Source of the DNA: Desulfobacteraceae bacterium UBA2245
GTDB lineage: Bacteria; Desulfobacterota; Desulfobacteria; Desulfobacterales; UBA2245
Reading direction: 5' to 3'
NCBI GenBank assembly: GCA_002347265.1
Contig: DDYB01000003.1
Location: 1-64,000, forward strand
Length of the DNA: 64,000 nt
Part shown: positions 52,797 to 62,716 of the stretch, in pieces
Layout of the letters: each line of letters begins with the position of its first letter
How positions within the stretch are numbered: the stretch's first letter is position 1
Notes under the pieces: generated by a model
What the model was told of the DNA's origin: nothing
Databases searched by the model: none
The model's input: only the letters and a program-made list of their open reading frames with translations
Program-made: the position numbers and the translations under genes

Positions 52797-54791
52797 ATGC
52801 CTGATTTTAAAATAACCTCCGATTTTACACCCAAAGGCGATCAGCCCGGCGCCATCGACGCCCTGAGCCAGGGGCTTATCTCCGAAAAGGAGCACCAGGT
52901 GCTGCTCGGCGTGACCGGCTCCGGCAAGACCTTTGCCATGGCCCATGTGATCGCCCGGGTCCAGAGGCCGACCCTGGTCATCGCGCCCAACAAGACTCTG
53001 GCGGCCCAGCTCTACCATGAATTCAGACAGTTTTTCCCCGAAAACGCGGTGGAGTATTTTGTCAGCTACTACGACTATTATCAGCCCGAAGCCTATATTC
53101 CGGCCAGCGATACCTATATTCAGAAAGACTCCTCCATCAATGAGATGATCGACAAACTGCGCCACTCGGCCACGCGATCCGTGCTTTCGCGCAAGGATGT
53201 CCTGGTGGTGGCCAGCGTTTCGTGCATCTTCGGCCTCGGCGCTCCGGAAGATTACCTGGCCATGCGTCTTGAGCTCAAAGCCGGCACGGAAAAACCCAGG
53301 GATCGGATTCTCAATGATCTCGTCTCCATGCACTACGAGCGGAACGACTGGGATTTTCACCGGGGGACGTTCCGGGTGCGGGGGGATCGGGTTGAAATTT
53401 TTCCGGCCTATGAGGAAGACGCGGCCATTCGCATCGAATTTTTCGGAGACGAGATCGACGCCATCGCCGAGATCGACCCCCTGAAGGGGACGGTCAAGCG
53501 GACCTTTTCCCAGACAACGGTGTATCCGGCCAGCCACTATGTCACACAGAAAGCCACCCTGAAACGCGCATCCGAGTCCATTGTCGCGGAGCTCAAAGAG
53601 CGGATCCACTTTTTCCGGGATCAGGGAAAGCTGATCGAAGCCCAAAGAATCGAGGAGCGCACCCATTTCGACCTGGAAATGATGATGGAGTTGGGTTACT
53701 GCAACGGCATTGAAAATTATTCCAGGCATCTGACCGGAAGGAAACGCGGCGAGCCGCCGCCGACCCTTCTGGATTATTTCCCGAAAGACTTTCTCCTCTT
53801 TATCGATGAAAGCCATATCGGCGTTCCCCAGATCCGGGCCATGTATCACGGGGATCGTTCCCGCAAACAGACCCTGGTTGAATACGGGTTCCGCCTGCCT
53901 TCGGCTCTGGACAACCGTCCTCTGACCTTTGAGGAATTCAACGGGCGGATTCGCCAGGCGGTGTATGTGTCGGCAACGCCTTCGGAATACGAACTGGAAA
54001 AGGCGGACGGCGCTGTTTCAGAGCTGATCGTGCGGCCTACCGGACTTCTGGATCCCGTCATCGAGGTGCGCTCCGCGCAAAACCAGGTGGACGATCTGCT
54101 GGATGAAATCCTTTCCTGCACCCGGAACCAGGATCGGGTGCTGATCACCACGCTGACCAAGCGGATGGCCGAGGATCTGACCGAATACTACAAGGAGCTG
54201 GGAGTAAAGATCCGGTATCTGCATTCGGATATCAACACCATGGAACGCATGGAGATCCTGCAGGATCTGAGAGCGGGCAAGTTCGACGTGCTGGTGGGAA
54301 TCAACCTGCTTCGCGAAGGGCTGGATATTCCGGAAGTCTCTCTGGTGGCCATACTGGACGCCGACAAGGAAGGCTTTTTGAGATCGGGCCGTTCCCTGAT
54401 ACAGACCTGCGGCCGGGCATCCCGAAACGCGAGAGGCCGGGTGATCATGTATGCCGATACCCGCACCCGGGCCATGGAACAGGCGATCGATGAAACCGTA
54501 CGAAGAAGAACCATTCAGCAGGCCTACAATGAGCAATACCACATCACGCCGACGACGATTCAGAAGGCGGTTTCATCCGTATTCGCGGACCTTTATGAAA
54601 TAAAGAAAACCGAGACGCAAGCTGTTGAAGAAGCGGTTGCCTCCTTTGGTTCTCTGAACGATCTGGATGCGACCATCGGGCGCCTGGAGTCCGAGATGAA
54701 ACAGGCGGCCAAGGACCTTGCCTTTGAACGGGCCGCCAGGCTGAGGGACCGCATTCGGGAACTCAGAAAGCTGGGGGTTTTTGGGGGATAA
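52797..54791 (+). CDS. uvrB: Excinuclease ABC subunit B
   Basis: 664 residues. Walker A LLGVTGSGKTFAMA, damage-handling beta-hairpin YYDYYQPEAYIP, DEAD-type LLFIDESHIGVPQI, motif VI QTCGRASRNARGRV and a C-terminal UvrC-binding UVR motif (residues ~625-660). Damage-verifying helicase of nucleotide excision repair. uvrC follows after 3 bp. Confidence 0.96.
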   Translation: MPDFKITSDFTPKGDQPGAIDALSQGLISEKEHQVLLGVTGSGKTFAMAHVIARVQRPTLVIAPNKTLAAQLYHEFRQFFPENAVEYFVSYYDYYQPEAYIPASDTYIQKDSSINEMIDKLRHSATRSVLSRKDVLVVASVSCIFGLGAPEDYLAMRLELKAGTEKPRDRILNDLVSMHYERNDWDFHRGTFRVRGDRVEIFPAYEEDAAIRIEFFGDEIDAIAEIDPLKGTVKRTFSQTTVYPASHYVTQKATLKRASESIVAELKERIHFFRDQGKLIEAQRIEERTHFDLEMMMELGYCNGIENYSRHLTGRKRGEPPPTLLDYFPKDFLLFIDESHIGVPQIRAMYHGDRSRKQTLVEYGFRLPSALDNRPLTFEEFNGRIRQAVYVSATPSEYELEKADGAVSELIVRPTGLLDPVIEVRSAQNQVDDLLDEILSCTRNQDRVLITTLTKRMAEDLTEYYKELGVKIRYLHSDINTMERMEILQDLRAGKFDVLVGINLLREGLDIPEVSLVAILDADKEGFLRSGRSLIQTCGRASRNARGRVIMYADTRTRAMEQAIDETVRRRTIQQAYNEQYHITPTTIQKAVSSVFADLYEIKKTETQAVEEAVASFGSLNDLDATIGRLESEMKQAAKDLAFERAARLRDRIRELRKLGVFGG

Positions 54792-54794
54792 CCG

Positions 54795-56621
54795 ATGGAT
54801 GGCAATCATTCGAAAGATTCGCCGCTTCTGGAAAAACTCTCATCCGTATCCGGAGGGCCGGGCGTTTATCTGATGAAGGATGCGGACGGCAATGTCATCT
54901 ACGTGGGCAAGGCCAAGAATCTCAAAAAACGCCTGGGATCCTATTTCAAGCCGCCCCATCTTCAGGATTCGAAAACCGCCGCACTGGTAAAAAAAATCAG
55001 CGTTTTTGAAACCATTGTCACCCATACCGAAAAAGAGGCCCTGATACTTGAATCCAACCTGATCAAGCGCCACCGGCCCCGCTACAATGTGATTCTGAAG
55101 GACGACAAGCGGTATGCCTCTCTGAAACTGGAGATCCGCAATCCGTATCCTTTTCTGAGCGTGGCCCGAAAGATCGAAAAAGACGGGGCCCTGTATTTCG
55201 GGCCGTTTTCCTCAGGGCTTGCCGTCCGGCAGACGCTGAAACTGATTCACAAGACGTTCAAACTGCGAAAATGCCAGACAAAAGAGCTTAAAAAGCGCGC
55301 CCGTCCCTGTCTGCTGTTTCAGATGGACGCCTGCCTGGCGCCGTGCTGCCGTAACGTGAGCTCCGATGAATACCAGGAAATCGTCAATGAGGTTGTGTTG
55401 TTTCTGAAGGGCAGAACCCCCGAGCTGATCGAAAAGGTTCGCAGCCAGATGGCAGCGGCGGCTCGAGTCCAGGAATTTGAGAAAGCAGCTGCCTTGAGGG
55501 ACAGGCTGTTCGCGCTTCAGGAGACGCTTGAAAAGCAGGTTTCGGTTACGCATGATTTTGCGGATCGGGATGTGCTGGCTGTCGCCGAAGGAGACGAGAC
55601 GAGCCTGGTCACGCAGATGATCGTCCGGAACGGATTTCTGCTGGGCGTGCGACATTTTGCCTTTTCCGGGACCATGGTTTCGGGAGGCGATCTGCTGGAA
55701 ACCTTCATCCGGCAGCACTACGAGGCCACGCCTTTTGTTCCCAAAGAAATTCTGATTGCCGAGCCAATCGAAACCGCTCTGCATCTTTCGGAATTACTCG
55801 GGGAAATCAAGGGGCAAAAGGTGCGCATTATTCGCCCTCAGCGGGGCGAAAAACTTCGATTGACTGAAATGGCCATACAAAATGCGATCAACCATCTTCG
55901 GGAACTGGTCGACGCTCAGGCCGGCAACGCGGATATGCTCGATCGTCTTGCCGTGGTTTTAAATATTCGGGCGGCACGACGCATCGAATGCGTGGACAAC
56001 TCCAACATCGGCGGAACCGAAATGGTGTCAGGCCTTGTGGTTTACGAGGACGCCAGGCCCAAAAAATCCGACTACCGGCGTTACCGGATTCGAACAGCGA
56101 CCGGCCCGGATGATTATGCCGCCATGAGCGAGGTTCTGGGGCGGCGTTTTGGAAAAGACGATGCCGCGTATCCGGACCTTCTCATGGTAGATGGCGGCAA
56201 GGGGCAGATCGGCATGGCGGTTGCCGTTGCCAGGGAGCTGGGTATCGAGGGCCGGTTTCAGATCATCGGGATTGCAAAGAAAGATGAAGCCAGGGGGGAG
56301 ACCCGGGATAAGATCTATCAGCCCGGCAGAAGCAATCCGGTCAACTTCCGGGGTCAGGAGGATCTTCTGCTGTTCCTTCAGCGCATTCGCGACGAAGCGC
56401 ACCGGTTTGCCTTATCCTATCATCGGAAAAGGCGCGGCAAGGCGGCGCTGCAGTCGGTTCTGGACCATATTCCGGGAATCGGAATCCGGCGCAAAAGGAC
56501 CCTGCTTCAGCACTTCGGAAGTATAAAAAAAATCCGGGCAGCGTCGGTTGATGAACTCAACGCACTGCCCGGAATGAATCGCAAGTCAGCTGAAGCCGTG
56601 CATCAGGCACTGGCTTCCTGA
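54795..56621 (+). CDS. uvrC: Excinuclease ABC subunit C
   Basis: 608 residues. N-terminal GIY-YIG nuclease (GPGVYLMKDADGNVIYVGKAKNL) makes the 3' cut. A UVR motif lies near 205-240, the RNase H-like C-terminal nuclease (IECVDNSNIGGTEMV, LLMVDGGKGQIG) makes the 5' cut, and a helix-hairpin-helix pair (HIPGIGIRRKRTLL) ends the protein. Convergent with mdh, 7 bp apart. Confidence 0.96.
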   Translation: MDGNHSKDSPLLEKLSSVSGGPGVYLMKDADGNVIYVGKAKNLKKRLGSYFKPPHLQDSKTAALVKKISVFETIVTHTEKEALILESNLIKRHRPRYNVILKDDKRYASLKLEIRNPYPFLSVARKIEKDGALYFGPFSSGLAVRQTLKLIHKTFKLRKCQTKELKKRARPCLLFQMDACLAPCCRNVSSDEYQEIVNEVVLFLKGRTPELIEKVRSQMAAAARVQEFEKAAALRDRLFALQETLEKQVSVTHDFADRDVLAVAEGDETSLVTQMIVRNGFLLGVRHFAFSGTMVSGGDLLETFIRQHYEATPFVPKEILIAEPIETALHLSELLGEIKGQKVRIIRPQRGEKLRLTEMAIQNAINHLRELVDAQAGNADMLDRLAVVLNIRAARRIECVDNSNIGGTEMVSGLVVYEDARPKKSDYRRYRIRTATGPDDYAAMSEVLGRRFGKDDAAYPDLLMVDGGKGQIGMAVAVARELGIEGRFQIIGIAKKDEARGETRDKIYQPGRSNPVNFRGQEDLLLFLQRIRDEAHRFALSYHRKRRGKAALQSVLDHIPGIGIRRKRTLLQHFGSIKKIRAASVDELNALPGMNRKSAEAVHQALAS

Positions 56622-56628
56622 CTCATCA

Positions 56629-57564
56629 TTACTGCAGTTTTTTCATTGCATCGACAAGCCCCTGAACTGCGTTGGCGGATTTTTTCAGAGCCGCGTCTTC
56701 TTCCGGCGACAGTTTGACTTCGATGACTTGCTCAACACCGTTTTTGCCCAGTTTGACGGGAACGCCGACAAAAAGGTTGTTGATGCCGTATTCGCCTTGG
56801 AGCAGGACGGCGCAGGGCAGGATCATGCGTTTGTCTTTGAGGATGGATTCAGCCATTTGGGCTGCTCCGGAGGCCGGTCCAAAGAAGGCGCTTCCGGTCT
56901 TGAGCAGCTTGACGACTTCGGCGCCGCCATTGGCGGTTCTGTCGCACAGCGCATCGATTCTTTCCTTGGACATCAGTTCGGTGATCGGAATGCCGGCAAC
57001 CGTGGAGAAGCGGGGCAGGGGAACCATGGTGTCGCCGTGTCCACCGAGCACGAAAGCATGGGTGCTTTCCACCGAAACATTGAGTTCTTCGGCGATAAAG
57101 TAACGGAAACGGGCGGAGTCAAGAACGCCGGCCATACCGATAACGCGGTTTTTCGGGAATCCGGAGGTCTCGTAGGCCACATGGCACATCGCGTCCAACG
57201 GGTTGGCAACCACGATGATGATGGCGTTGGGAGAATATTTGGTAGCCTTGGAGACAACGTCCCTCATGATCTTGGAGTTGATGCCCAGAAGATCATCGCG
57301 GCTCATGCCAGGTTTTCTCGGAACGCCGGAGGTGATGATGATGATGTCGGAATTGGCGGAAGCTTCGTATCCTTTGGAGGATCCGGTGATGCGGGAATCA
57401 TGCTTTTCCACCGGAGCGGCTTCGGCAAGGTCAAGGCCTTTGCCTTCAGGAAGCCCGTCAATGATATCGATCAGACAAACATCGCACAGCTCTTTTTCAG
57501 CCAGCCGTTGTGCACAGGTAGCGCCGACATTGCCAGCTCCGACTACGGTTACTTTCTTGTCCAT
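56629..57564 (-). CDS. mdh: Malate dehydrogenase
   Basis: 311 residues. NAD site VVGAGNVGATCAQRL, substrate loop SGVPRKPGMSRDDLL, catalytic His in VLGGHGDTMVPL. The length and loop fit the LDH-like NAD malate dehydrogenases. Interconverts malate and oxaloacetate. A promoter candidate lies 160 bp upstream. Confidence 0.92.
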   Translation of the reverse strand: MDKKVTVVGAGNVGATCAQRLAEKELCDVCLIDIIDGLPEGKGLDLAEAAPVEKHDSRITGSSKGYEASANSDIIIITSGVPRKPGMSRDDLLGINSKIMRDVVSKATKYSPNAIIIVVANPLDAMCHVAYETSGFPKNRVIGMAGVLDSARFRYFIAEELNVSVESTHAFVLGGHGDTMVPLPRFSTVAGIPITELMSKERIDALCDRTANGGAEVVKLLKTGSAFFGPASGAAQMAESILKDKRMILPCAVLLQGEYGINNLFVGVPVKLGKNGVEQVIEVKLSPEEDAALKKSANAVQGLVDAMKKLQ

Positions 57565-57725
57565 AGAAATCTCCTTGTTGTGTTATAGCGGTTAAAATAA
57601 AGCAGTTTAAAATTGACCACTGCGAATAAATTCACGCCAATTGGTTGATAAGAGTGAATTCCCATACCGCAAAAGCCATCCGTTCGAGAACCCTGCAGCA
57701 GGAAGAACCCCAAACGAAAGGCTTT

Positions 57726-57753
57726 AGAATACCATATATTCTTATCGTGTCAA
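57726..57753 (-). promoter_or_regulatory. Sigma-70-type promoter for mdh
   Basis: On the minus strand TTGACA (57753-57748), 16 bp, TATTCT (57731-57726). Predicted start near 57719 gives a leader of about 155 bases. Confidence 0.45.
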
Positions 57754-58175
57754 TACCATAAATCGGAACGGAGTTTCATTTTTTATAATGCAGCCGGCTC
57801 GAACTGACCGCAGACGAAAAAACAGTTGATGAATGGCATGGATGCATCGAATGCCGCGGCCGGCAGCTTCCGTTTCCGGCATGGTTTATTAATCTCATGT
57901 TGCGGTAAGTTAAAATATAAGATATAAAATTAAGGCTTTAAAATACGACGCTTTTTGGGATGGGTCATGAAGATATGTATTTGCATTCTCAGTAATATTG
58001 ACATAGATTCCAATAAAGGATATGTTGCTAAGACTTTTTGTCGTTGATCCTTCTGGACGAACAAAGATTTTGAGGTAATTCTTGTTTTAAGTCAACGGCA
58101 TGCAACGTAAGTTGTTTTGACCGTTGCTTATGAAGTTCACCCTCGGTTCGCGCGGAATTTAGCGGAGTTTTTTCG
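57754..58175. other. Intergenic region between mdh and the MglA operon
   Basis: No gene is credible here. It is A/T-rich in the middle (57900-58080) and should hold the promoter for the operon starting at 58176, but I could not choose one. GGAG before the ATG at 58176 is the ribosome site. Confidence 0.4.
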
Positions 58176-59138
58176 ATGGATGTCAAAGAACAGATCAAAG
58201 TTCTACTCCGGGAAGCCGAAGTTTATCAGCGGCAAGGACTCTATGGTGAGGCGAAAATTAAATACGGCAAAGCCGTTGATATTATCCGCAGCATCGAACG
58301 TGTGAAAAACAGGGAACAGCTTCTGGAGGGTATACAGGCCAAGATTGACGCGATTGAACAGTCGGTTCAGAAAATTATCAAGGCCGAAATGCATCCAAAA
58401 ATATCCGCACGGATTCAAGACCTGATTCAGGAGAAATTTTCATTTTCCGGAGACAGGGATCAGGCCTCCCTGGAAGGCGCCATAGCACTGGCCAAATTCG
58501 GTCAGTATGAGAGAGCGCTGAAAGAGTTCGACAGTCTGATCGGCAAAGACGCCTTGCGGTTTGAGGCGGCTAAAAACATGATCCGCTGTCATCTGGCCAT
58601 GGCATCTGCGGACAATGCAGATGCTGCCGTTGACCAGTACAGACAGTGGCTGGACGCCGACATTTTATCTGTTGAGGAATTGCATAGGATCAGGGCTTTT
58701 CTGGACACGCATCTGCATCAGAAAGGCATCTCTGCTTTTTTGCCCATACCGGGAGCAAAGGAAACCGTCGCCGAGTTCGAGGTCGGCATGCCTGTTTCGG
58801 GAACTTCCGATGAGACCGAAGCAGACCTGGAAACGCCCGATGAGGATATGGTGGATATCAATGCCGTTTCCTTCGCGCTGGATCATGGCCCGTTAAAAGA
58901 GAAAAAATTCGAGCTGGAGGTCAGCTTCCAATCCGGCAATACCATAAGCTTCATTATACCGGGAAAGGAGACTTCGCTGCTGGATAATTTGACTGTCGGC
59001 CACAAGATCGGCGATGTCCAGTTTTTCTCATCGATAGCCATTTTTGAGGCAAGCGCCCTGGTGTCGGCCAAGACTGAAATTAAATCCGGTCCCAAGCAAG
59101 GCTCTTTCAGTCTGGATCTGAAGATTATGAGCGCCTAG
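58176..59138 (+). CDS. TPR-like protein of an MglA operon
   Basis: 320 residues. N-terminal helical hairpins with TPR character (AEVYQRQGLYGEAKIKYGKA, then ALAKFGQYERALKEFD), an acidic linker (ETEADLETPDEDMVD), and a beta-rich C-terminal domain (FELEVSFQSGNTISFII, FSLDLKIMS). No enzyme motif. It precedes the GTPase by 67 bp and may be an effector or scaffold. Confidence 0.6.
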   Translation: MDVKEQIKVLLREAEVYQRQGLYGEAKIKYGKAVDIIRSIERVKNREQLLEGIQAKIDAIEQSVQKIIKAEMHPKISARIQDLIQEKFSFSGDRDQASLEGAIALAKFGQYERALKEFDSLIGKDALRFEAAKNMIRCHLAMASADNADAAVDQYRQWLDADILSVEELHRIRAFLDTHLHQKGISAFLPIPGAKETVAEFEVGMPVSGTSDETEADLETPDEDMVDINAVSFALDHGPLKEKKFELEVSFQSGNTISFIIPGKETSLLDNLTVGHKIGDVQFFSSIAIFEASALVSAKTEIKSGPKQGSFSLDLKIMSA

Positions 59139-59205
59139 TTTTTATTCGACCGAACAATGCAATATATCAATCAGGTAGAAACATCCGCAATCGGAGCTGT
59201 TCGGA

Positions 59206-59820
59206 ATGGCGATATTTAACTTACAGAAGCGCGAGATTGAGTGCAAGATTGTTTATTATGGTCCGGGCAGATGCGGGAAAACCACGAATCTCGAATATAT
59301 TTTCAAGTCTTTCAAAAAACAGATCTCCGGCGACATGGTTTCCATCGACACCGAAGGAGACCGGACGCTTTTTTTTGATTTTTTACCCATGGGATTGGGC
59401 CAGATCAAAGGCTGCGATGTCCGGATGCAGCTTTATACGGTTCCGGGACAGGTCAAATACAGTTCCACCCGAAAACTGGTTTTAAGGGGTGTGGATGGAG
59501 TCGTTTTTGTGGCGGACTCACTGGAAATCAGGCGCAATAAAAACATGCTTGCCCTGAAGGATCTGGAGCAGAATCTCAAAGAATACAATATGAGCATATT
59601 TAAGATTCCGCTTGTGCTGCAGTATAACAAGCGAGACTTGGCGGAACAGGGTCTTCCGATCATGCCGATCGAAATGCTGGAACATGATCTGAACCGTCAG
59701 TTAAAGGCGCCGTCTTTTCCAGCTGTTGCTTTTACCGGTGAAGGCGTGGGAACGACTCTGAAGGAATGCTTGAAATTAACCCTGAAACACCTGCAGAAAA
59801 GCCTGCAATGGGGGCAGTAA
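59206..59820 (+). CDS. MglA-like small Ras-type GTPase
   Basis: 204 residues. P-loop GPGRCGKTT (19-27), switch II-like YTVPGQVKY, specificity loop NKRD and VAFTGEGVGT. The MglA family controls cell polarity and gliding or pilus switching in Myxococcus; here the partner set (DUF4388, cNMP and PilZ proteins) points to a polarity or signalling role. No MglB (roadblock) gene is next to it. Confidence 0.85.
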   Translation: MAIFNLQKREIECKIVYYGPGRCGKTTNLEYIFKSFKKQISGDMVSIDTEGDRTLFFDFLPMGLGQIKGCDVRMQLYTVPGQVKYSSTRKLVLRGVDGVVFVADSLEIRRNKNMLALKDLEQNLKEYNMSIFKIPLVLQYNKRDLAEQGLPIMPIEMLEHDLNRQLKAPSFPAVAFTGEGVGTTLKECLKLTLKHLQKSLQWGQ

Positions 59821-59829
59821 TCATCAGCG

Positions 59830-61011
59830 ATGGATTATAATCAAGTCTTTTCTGGCTATCTGAATTTTCTCAGCCTGGCGGATGTGTTGCAGATTCTGGG
59901 AACCAGCGGCTGCTCAGGTTTGCTTCAGCTTCACAGTAAATTTGCCGAGAGTCCCGGAGTTGTCTATATTTCCAAAGGCAATCCAGTCCATGCCTCTGCC
60001 GGAAAATTAGAGGGATTGGAGGCGCTATACGCCCTGTTCGGATGGAAGGATGGAAAATTTGAATTTTTCAGAAGGACCGTCCATCAGGGAAAAACGATTC
60101 GAAAAAACCGCATGGAAATTATCCTGGATGGGTTGCGGTTGCTGGATGACGGACAAATCCCTGTTCTGGGGCCATCCGAAAACTTCCTGCCGCATGGAGC
60201 GGAAAAAGATTCCTCGGGTATTCCTTTAATCAAAGGTCCCTTGGTTGACTACATGTATGTGGTTGATGAAGAATGTTTCGAAAACGAAAACGTGATCGTC
60301 GAGGGCCGGTATGGAAGCTGGATATGGGTGATCCTTGAAGGCGTCGCCGAGATTGTCAAGGAGACGCCCCTGGGTCCGATTCCCATACTGAGGCTTGGAG
60401 AGGGCGCTTTTATCGGCAATCTATCCTCTTTTTTGCTGCATCAGCAGTTTGAAAGAACCTATTCGGCCAAGGCCATTGGCAAACTGCAACTCGGCGTACT
60501 CGATTCACAAAGGCTGTCCAAGGAATTTGCCCGGATCCCCTCAGTTTTCAGAGGATTTGTTTTAAGTCTGAACAATCGTTTAATTCAGGTGTCCGATCGC
60601 GTGGTCGAACTTGCCTTAAACAAACCCGACACTTTCCCTTTTTGCCCGAATCAAATCATCAAGCAGGGCAAGAGCGATGAACGACTTTACCACATCACCG
60701 ATGGGTACGCGATAGTGAGCCGATCAATTGACCAGAAACAGGATCTGCCGCTGGTACGCCTTGTTGCAAACGATTATTTCGGCGATGTTCCTTTTCTGGA
60801 TATGGGGTTGGAACCCTACGGAGCATCTGTTTTTGCTTCGGAAGATTTTCAGGCCGCACCCGTAGATATCGAACTTTTTGACTTGGAATTCACGCGTTTG
60901 TCCACCACTTTCCGGAATATGATCGAGGTGACGGCCTCATCAATATCCATCATAACCAAGGTGGCTTGCGACTTTTTTAATCGAACTCGAGGCAAGACGA
61001 ATACCAAATGA
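59830..61011 (+). CDS. DUF4388 plus tandem cyclic-nucleotide-binding-like domains
   Basis: 393 residues. DUF4388 at 1-~105 (FLSLADVLQILGTSGCSGLLQL), then two cNMP-binding-like barrels: ~150-245 (WIWVILEGVAEIVKE, RLGEGAFIGNL) and ~280-365 (LYHITDGYAIVSRSI, NDYFGDVPFLDMG). DUF4388 occurs in response-regulator and gliding proteins. It starts 9 bp after the GTPase. The second part is duplicated in the next gene. Confidence 0.75.
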   Translation: MDYNQVFSGYLNFLSLADVLQILGTSGCSGLLQLHSKFAESPGVVYISKGNPVHASAGKLEGLEALYALFGWKDGKFEFFRRTVHQGKTIRKNRMEIILDGLRLLDDGQIPVLGPSENFLPHGAEKDSSGIPLIKGPLVDYMYVVDEECFENENVIVEGRYGSWIWVILEGVAEIVKETPLGPIPILRLGEGAFIGNLSSFLLHQQFERTYSAKAIGKLQLGVLDSQRLSKEFARIPSVFRGFVLSLNNRLIQVSDRVVELALNKPDTFPFCPNQIIKQGKSDERLYHITDGYAIVSRSIDQKQDLPLVRLVANDYFGDVPFLDMGLEPYGASVFASEDFQAAPVDIELFDLEFTRLSTTFRNMIEVTASSISIITKVACDFFNRTRGKTNTK

Positions 61012-61859
61012 CGGATAAACGAATGGAAAATATTCAGGATGGGTTGCGGTTGCCGGATAACGGACAAATTCCCGTAATTAAAGGTCCGCCGATTGACTAT
61101 ATGTATGTGGTTGATGAAGAATCCTACAAAGATGAGAATGTGATCATCGAGGGCCGGTATGGAAACTGGATATGGGTGATCCTTCATGGCATCGTTGAGA
61201 TTATGAAGGAGACGCCCATTGGCCCGATTCCCATACTGAGACTTGGAGAAGGCGCTTTCATCGGCAATCTGGCCGCTTTTTTGCCGCAGCAGCAGGTGGA
61301 AAGAACCGCTTCGGTCAGGGCCATCGGTAAATTGCAGCTGGCCGTGCTGGATTCACAAAGGCTGGCCAAGGAATTTGCTCAGAGCTCTCCAGGTTTCCGA
61401 GAATTTATTTTAAGTCTGAACAATCGTTTAATCCAGGCGACCAACCGAGTGGTTGAGCTTGCCTTAAACAAACCGGACGCTTTCCCTTTTTGCCCGAAAC
61501 AAATCATCAGGCAAGGCAAGAGCGATGAACAGCTTTTTCACATCACCGATGGGCACGCGATCGTGAGCCGATCAATTGACCAGAAACAGGATCTGCCGCT
61601 GGTACGTCTTGAAAAAGACGATTATTTCGGCAATGTTCCTTTTCTGAATATGGGGCTGGAACCCAGCGGAGCATCTGTTTTTGCTTCGGAAGATTTTCAG
61701 GCCACTCCCGTGGATGTCAATTTTTTCAGCCAGGAATTCACTCGCTTGTCCACCACCTTCCGGAATATGCTCGAGGTGACAGCCTCGTCAATATCCATCA
61801 CAACCAAGGTGGCTTGCGACTTTATTAACCGAACTCAAGGCAAGACGAATATCAAATGA
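61008..61859 (+). CDS. Tandem duplicate of the cNMP-binding-like part
   Basis: 283 residues, aligned without major gaps to the C-terminal part of the preceding protein and highly similar (shared VSRSIDQKQDLPLVRL, FTRLSTTFRNM, EVTASSISI). DUF4388 is missing; residues 7-18 (NIQDGLRLPDNGQ) keep the linker of the parent. Start overlaps the parent stop by ATGA. This is a recent duplication that lost the N-terminal domain. Confidence 0.8.
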   Translation: MTDKRMENIQDGLRLPDNGQIPVIKGPPIDYMYVVDEESYKDENVIIEGRYGNWIWVILHGIVEIMKETPIGPIPILRLGEGAFIGNLAAFLPQQQVERTASVRAIGKLQLAVLDSQRLAKEFAQSSPGFREFILSLNNRLIQATNRVVELALNKPDAFPFCPKQIIRQGKSDEQLFHITDGHAIVSRSIDQKQDLPLVRLEKDDYFGNVPFLNMGLEPSGASVFASEDFQATPVDVNFFSQEFTRLSTTFRNMLEVTASSISITTKVACDFINRTQGKTNIK

Positions 61860-62224
61860 CGGACAGACGAAAAGATCCCAGACTTGATACACTGTTGCTG
61901 ATTCATCTGGAAACCTATGACGGCGATGCAGTCGCCGGGCAGGGCATGGGACGAACCATCGATATTTCGCGTTCCGGCGTTCGCCTTGAAACACGATTTC
62001 CCATCAATGCCCCCGAAAAAAGCCTGATTCTGGTGGCCATCGGCGTAAGAAACGAGGTGGTCGAAATCAAGGCCAGAATTGTCCGCACTTCAACTCCTGA
62101 ACCCGGTGTATACCATTATGGCATCCAGTTTTTGGAGCAGGATCCGAAAAAGCTGAAAATTTTAGATGCCTACATCCAGGCATTCATGAATCATAAGAAC
62201 GGAGGCGCGCCGGAATCCGAATGA
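61856..62224 (+). CDS. PilZ domain protein
   Basis: 122 residues with the c-di-GMP-binding pattern: basic RRKDPR at the start and TIDISRSGVRLET in place of the (D/N)xSxxG motif. PilZ proteins change output on binding c-di-GMP. Start overlaps the previous stop by ATGA, so it belongs to the MglA operon. Confidence 0.8.
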   Translation: MTDRRKDPRLDTLLLIHLETYDGDAVAGQGMGRTIDISRSGVRLETRFPINAPEKSLILVAIGVRNEVVEIKARIVRTSTPEPGVYHYGIQFLEQDPKKLKILDAYIQAFMNHKNGGAPESE

Positions 62225-62703
62225 AAATCGGCGTTATCTCGGATACCCATCTCTCTGCGCCGGACAAGGCCATTCAGCGGGTTATTTCAGAAGTCTTTGA
62301 CGGCATCTCCCTGCTCTTGCATGCAGGCGATATTACCCGCCTGAACGTACTAGAAGCTTTTGCGGGCAAGCAGGTCATCGGAGTCCGCGGTAATATGGAT
62401 CATTCAGAAGTGGCGCACACTCTGCCGAAAAAGCGCATCATCAGCATTGAAGGATATCGTATCGGGCTGATCCATGGCTGGGGATCTTCAACAGGAATAG
62501 AGGATCGCATACAGGACCAGTTCGATGCGGTCCACGCGATTGTATACGGACATACCCACAAACCGGCAAATCATATCAAGAACGGCATTCTCATGTTTAA
62601 TCCCGGGGCTTTCTCCAGATCATTTCCCATGAGGCGCAATCCGTCTGCAGGGATTCTGACCATCGACGATGAGGGGATTCACGGCTCAATTATACAATTA
62701 TAA
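62221..62703 (+). CDS. YfcE-type metallophosphoesterase
   Basis: 160 residues with all calcineurin-like motifs: SDTHLS, HAGDI, GNMDH, LIHGWG and GHTHKP. Hydrolyses phosphodiesters or monoesters with two metals; natural substrate unknown. ATGA overlap with the PilZ gene; purC follows after 13 bp. Confidence 0.85.
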   Translation: MKIGVISDTHLSAPDKAIQRVISEVFDGISLLLHAGDITRLNVLEAFAGKQVIGVRGNMDHSEVAHTLPKKRIISIEGYRIGLIHGWGSSTGIEDRIQDQFDAVHAIVYGHTHKPANHIKNGILMFNPGAFSRSFPMRRNPSAGILTIDDEGIHGSIIQL

Positions 62704-62716
62704 CAGTTGATTACTG

